Shown here piece by piece: positions 61,377 through 64,000 of a stretch of 64,000 nucleotides of DNA. Origin of the DNA: Streptomyces sp. 2114.4 (GTDB lineage Bacteria > Actinomycetota > Actinomycetes > Streptomycetales > Streptomycetaceae); the NCBI RefSeq assembly GCF_900187385.1, contig NZ_FYEY01000001.1, positions 3,968,001 to 4,032,000 of the forward strand. The letters run 5' to 3'. The stretch's first letter is position 1; each line of letters starts with the position of its first letter. The translations under genes were made by a program, and so were the position numbers. The notes below the pieces were generated by a model, which saw nothing but the letters and a program-made list of their open reading frames with translations, did no database searches and was not told where the DNA came from.

Positions 61377-62069
61377 ATGCCGATCGGCACCCAGGGATTC
61401 ACCGTTTTCGATCTGCCCGCCGTACCCACGGAACTCCTGGACAGCTACGACGACCTTCCGGTCGACGACTACATGGGCAACGGCACGCGCTTCAAACGCT
61501 TCTCGCAGTACCGGCTGTCCCCCGGCGAGGGCGACGCCTGGAACTTCGCGCTGCTGCCGCACCGGGACTACACGGCGTACAAGAAGTTCAACAAGGCCGC
61601 CGGCGGCATTCGCCGGACCTACGAACCCCTCAAGGCCGACTTCACCGGACTGATCTCCTGCGGAATCGACGGCATCGGCCTCGACCGCCGCGAGGACTGG
61701 CAGATCAATGTGCACCAGAACCGCACCCGGGCCGAGGCCGGCCGCCCCGGGCCGCTGACGCCCGAGGGCGTGCACCACGACGGCCACGAGTTCGTGATGA
61801 TCGCCGTCCTGCGCCGGAAGAACGTGGGCGGCGGCGAGACCCGGCTGTGGAAGCCCGGCGCCGACGAGCCCTTCTGGGCCGGGACGCTCCAGGCGGGCCA
61901 GGCCGTACTCCTCGACGACAAGGCCATCGCCCACGACGTGACCGACGTCGTGGCGGACGGCGAGGGGCCCGGACACCGGGACATCGTGATCGTCGCCTTC
62001 TCGCGCTGGCAGCACAAGTGGTACGGCGACGAGCACGACTCCTCCGCCCTGTCCGAGGACGCCGGCTGA
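61377..62069 (+). CDS. 2OG-Fe(II) dioxygenase (PF10014, isoleucine-dioxygenase-like)
   Basis: A 230-aa oxygenase of the 2OG-Fe_Oxy_2 family, known for hydroxylating free amino acids such as isoleucine. Visible: FKRFSQYRLSPGEGDAWNFALLPHRDYTAYKKFN region, INVHQNRTRAEAG, the facial His/Asp in GVHHDGHEFVMI and the far His in DKAIAHDVTDV. ATG 61377 with AAAGGAG. Suggests hydroxylation of an amino acid or Dap-derived unit. Confidence 0.85.
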   Translation: MPIGTQGFTVFDLPAVPTELLDSYDDLPVDDYMGNGTRFKRFSQYRLSPGEGDAWNFALLPHRDYTAYKKFNKAAGGIRRTYEPLKADFTGLISCGIDGIGLDRREDWQINVHQNRTRAEAGRPGPLTPEGVHHDGHEFVMIAVLRRKNVGGGETRLWKPGADEPFWAGTLQAGQAVLLDDKAIAHDVTDVVADGEGPGHRDIVIVAFSRWQHKWYGDEHDSSALSEDAG

Positions 62070-62122
62070 GCCCGGCCGCCACTTCCCCACCGCCCACACC
62101 GAGAAGATTGTGCTGATTCCGC

Positions 62123-63193
62123 ATGTCTGAAGACTGGAAAACCCGGCTCGCCGAGGGTCCGCTGTCCGCGGTGCGCGCCCTGGAGTCCTGTACCGCCGGC
62201 GAACTGACCCTGCTGACCGAGAACTACGCCTTCCGCGGCGCACTGGCCGCCGCCTGCAAGGAACTCACCGGGCGCGCCTACGCCGGCAAGGACCGCACCG
62301 CGCTCGCCGAAATGCACGAACTGCTCGCCCTCATCTACGACCGGGACTTCTCCGGCGTGGTCATCGGCGAGGTCGACCACGAACGCGCGCCCCTGCTGCG
62401 CGATGTGGCCGCGATCCTGGAAGCGGCCATGCTGGGCGAGGAAACCGCCCGCATCGACGAGGAGACCGTCACCGGCTACCCCCGGTCCGGCACGGAGTAC
62501 GTCCGCTGGCTGAAGAACCTCGTCAACGACCACCCGGCCGGCCGGCACCCGCTCTACCACGAGCACATCGAGCAGCGGGGCACCCGGGAGGACCTGCGGC
62601 TGCTGCTCGCCCAGGAGACCAGCCTCGACCCGCGCTTCGACGACATCCTCGCCTCGATGCAGATGGGCCGCACCGGTGGCGAGAAGATGGAGATAGCCGC
62701 CAACTACTGGGACGAGATGGGCAACGGCGACGCCGAGCTGGTCCACACCAGCCTCTTCTCCCAGGCCCTGGAGTCCATCGGCGCCGACCCGGCCTTCATC
62801 CGGGACAGCTTCATGCTGGAGGCCGGAATCTGCGGAAACCTCTCCGCCTGCCTCGGTCTCGCCCGCCGGCACTACTACAAGGCCGTGGGCTACTTCGGCG
62901 TGACGGAGTACCTGGCGCCCCGCCGCTTCCGCTGCGTGGTCGACACCTGGCGCAGACTCGGTCTGCACGAAGTCGGCATCACCTACCACGACCTGCACAT
63001 CGGCATCGACGCCGGCCACGCCTCCGGCTGGTTCAAGAACGTCGTGGCACCGCTGGTGGACGGCGACCCCCTGACCGGCCGGGACATCGCCCTGGGCGCC
63101 ATGATCAGGCTCAACACCTCGCAGGACTACCTCGACGAACTGCTGCGGCGCATGCGGGGCCGGTCCCCCGTCGCGGTCGGCGCGCAGGCCTGA
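62123..63193 (+). CDS. Haem-oxygenase-like diiron oxygenase (HDO superfamily)
   Basis: A 356-aa protein of the iron-containing redox enzyme family. Ligand-like motifs: EIAANYWDEMGNGDAELVHTSLF (E/E/H) and ITYHDLHIGIDAGHASGW (D/H), with the YFGVTEYLAP block common to the group. HDO enzymes include N-oxygenases and C-C cleaving oxidases. ATG 62123. Its role next to two AurF-type oxygenases suggests that several N- or C-oxidation steps occur. Confidence 0.8.
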   Translation: MSEDWKTRLAEGPLSAVRALESCTAGELTLLTENYAFRGALAAACKELTGRAYAGKDRTALAEMHELLALIYDRDFSGVVIGEVDHERAPLLRDVAAILEAAMLGEETARIDEETVTGYPRSGTEYVRWLKNLVNDHPAGRHPLYHEHIEQRGTREDLRLLLAQETSLDPRFDDILASMQMGRTGGEKMEIAANYWDEMGNGDAELVHTSLFSQALESIGADPAFIRDSFMLEAGICGNLSACLGLARRHYYKAVGYFGVTEYLAPRRFRCVVDTWRRLGLHEVGITYHDLHIGIDAGHASGWFKNVVAPLVDGDPLTGRDIALGAMIRLNTSQDYLDELLRRMRGRSPVAVGAQA

Positions 63194-63203
63194 GGGGGAG
63201 AAC

Positions 63204-64000
63204 GTGCCGCACCCCTTGCCGCCCCCTCGCCACGACATGGCGGACGGCCATGACTTCGTGAAGTACGAGGCCCTGGGCAACGACTACTTGGTGATCGCTC
63301 CGGTCGCCGGCCAGGTGGCGCCGACACCGGAGAACATCCGGCTGATCTGCGACCGCCACTACGGTCCCGGCGCCGACGGAGTGCTCTACGGCCCGCTCCC
63401 CGAAGAACACGGATTCGGGCTGCGCACCTTCAACTCCGACGGCACCGAGTGCGAGAAGAGCGGCAACGGGCTGCGCATCTTCGGCCGTTACCTCCGCGAC
63501 CACGGCTGGACCGGGGAGCCGGAGTTCACCGTCCGCACCCTGGCCGGGCCGGTCACCGTGCAGCTGGTGGACCCGGCCCCCGGCCCGGACGCACCGAACG
63601 CCGCCTCCCTTGGCGGTGGCCGCCCCGGGGACGGGGCACCCGTCCGCGTCTCCATGGGGCAGGCGTCCCTGGACAGCGAGCTGATCGGTGCCACCGGTCC
63701 GCGCCGGGAGATGCTGCGCGAAACCCTGCCCGCGGCGGCGCGCGAATGGACGGCCACCTGTGTCTTCCTGGGCAACCCGCACTGCGTCCTCCCGCTGGAC
63801 GGCACCGAGGTCACCGAGGAGCTGGCCCGGCGCCTGGGCCCCGAGCTCGCCGGCCACGCACGCTTCCCCGGGCGCATCAACGTCCAGCTCATGGAGGTGC
63901 GCGCCGCCGACCGCATCCGCATCGAGGCCTATGAACGGGGCGCCGGCTACACGCTCGCCTCGGGCAGCAGCGCCTGTGCGGCGGCCGTCGCCGCCCATGC
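63204..64000 (+). CDS. Diaminopimelate-epimerase-like protein lacking both catalytic cysteines (cut by window edge)
   Basis: DapF-fold protein, 265 codons visible. DapF blocks are clear: KYEALGNDYLVI, FNSDGTECEKSGNGLRIFGRY and GNPHCVLPLDG. But the two acid/base cysteines of DapF (in QCGNG and ACGSGAC) are serine here (KSGNG and ASGSSAC), and the GAGET of the active site reads GAGYT. Another Cys lies three residues before the first (TECEKS). Start GTG 63204, 11 nt after the HDO stop, with GGGGG upstream; ATG 63237 is also in frame. Real DAP epimerase activity is doubtful. Confidence 0.8.
   Translation, partial: MPHPLPPPRHDMADGHDFVKYEALGNDYLVIAPVAGQVAPTPENIRLICDRHYGPGADGVLYGPLPEEHGFGLRTFNSDGTECEKSGNGLRIFGRYLRDHGWTGEPEFTVRTLAGPVTVQLVDPAPGPDAPNAASLGGGRPGDGAPVRVSMGQASLDSELIGATGPRREMLRETLPAAAREWTATCVFLGNPHCVLPLDGTEVTEELARRLGPELAGHARFPGRINVQLMEVRAADRIRIEAYERGAGYTLASGSSACAAAVAAH

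Overview
The window is high-GC actinobacterial DNA that looks like Streptomyces. Third codon positions are strongly GC-rich, many genes start with GTG and overlap by 4 nt (ATGA or GTGA), and there are class E sortases, a crgA/DUF881/rhomboid/cyclophilin block, and an fhaA-fhaB-pstP-rodA-pbpA-pknB operon. Two perfect 14-bp parS sites and several consensus DnaA boxes suggest that this part of the chromosome lies near oriC. That matches where these core genes sit in streptomycetes, but dnaA, dnaN and oriC are not in the window.

1-16.5 kb: acyl-CoA and amino-acid catabolism. A branched-chain 2-oxoacid dehydrogenase operon (E1 alpha, E1 beta and an E2 cut by the left edge, minus strand) is divergent from an Lrp/AsnC regulator (bkdR-like). 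Phenylacetate genes follow: a TetR regulator with a 3-hydroxyacyl-CoA dehydrogenase, then paaN, then paaABCDE. Three closely related 16-bp TetR-type palindromes lie before E1 alpha/bkdR, between the dehydrogenase and paaN, and before paaA, so one regulator may link both pathways. A SpoU/TrmH methyltransferase, an HTTM-domain protein and a DUF5819 protein sit between paaN and paaA. A lone acyl-CoA dehydrogenase has a KstR-like operator.

16.5-24.4 kb: mixed housekeeping genes, namely a rhodanese with a heptamer tandem repeat at its 3' end, a J-domain-like protein, a DUF2252 protein, a DUF3533-type membrane protein with a divergent MarR regulator, an HxlR regulator divergent from an azoreductase, and tRNA-Leu(CAG) with a very strong hairpin.

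24.9-41.4 kb: conserved cell-wall and development core. It holds two FHA proteins, a PP2C phosphatase, a SEDS glycosyltransferase, PBP2, a PASTA kinase, three class E sortases (one carrying the parS sites in its coding sequence) around a pabA/trpG-type glutaminase and a 58-aa membrane protein, then DUF881, crgA, rhomboid, cyclophilin and DUF5324.

41.4-64 kb: an unusual biosynthetic cluster that continues past the right edge. The main minus-strand operon begins with a 22-codon peptide gene, followed by a hairpin, an asparagine-synthetase-like enzyme with a PqqD/RRE-like C-terminal domain, a CPBP membrane protease, a nucleotidyltransferase and a free PqqD-like protein. Downstream are an AurF-type diiron N-oxygenase, a NagA-like amidohydrolase, two paralogous cupins, an alpha/beta hydrolase, a PurN-like formyltransferase, an NDPK-like protein, a class III aminotransferase, a BFD-type ferredoxin, a carbamoyltransferase, a LysE exporter, a second AurF-type oxygenase and SbnA/SbnB (L-2,3-diaminopropionate synthesis), with an MFS exporter at the end. 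Divergently there are a HAD phosphatase, a PF10014-type 2OG-Fe(II) dioxygenase, a haem-oxygenase-like diiron enzyme and a DapF homologue in which both catalytic cysteines are serine. My reading, which is inference, is a small-peptide-scaffolded pathway that makes an N-oxygenated diaminopropionate-derived metabolite. I do not recognise it as any characterised cluster.
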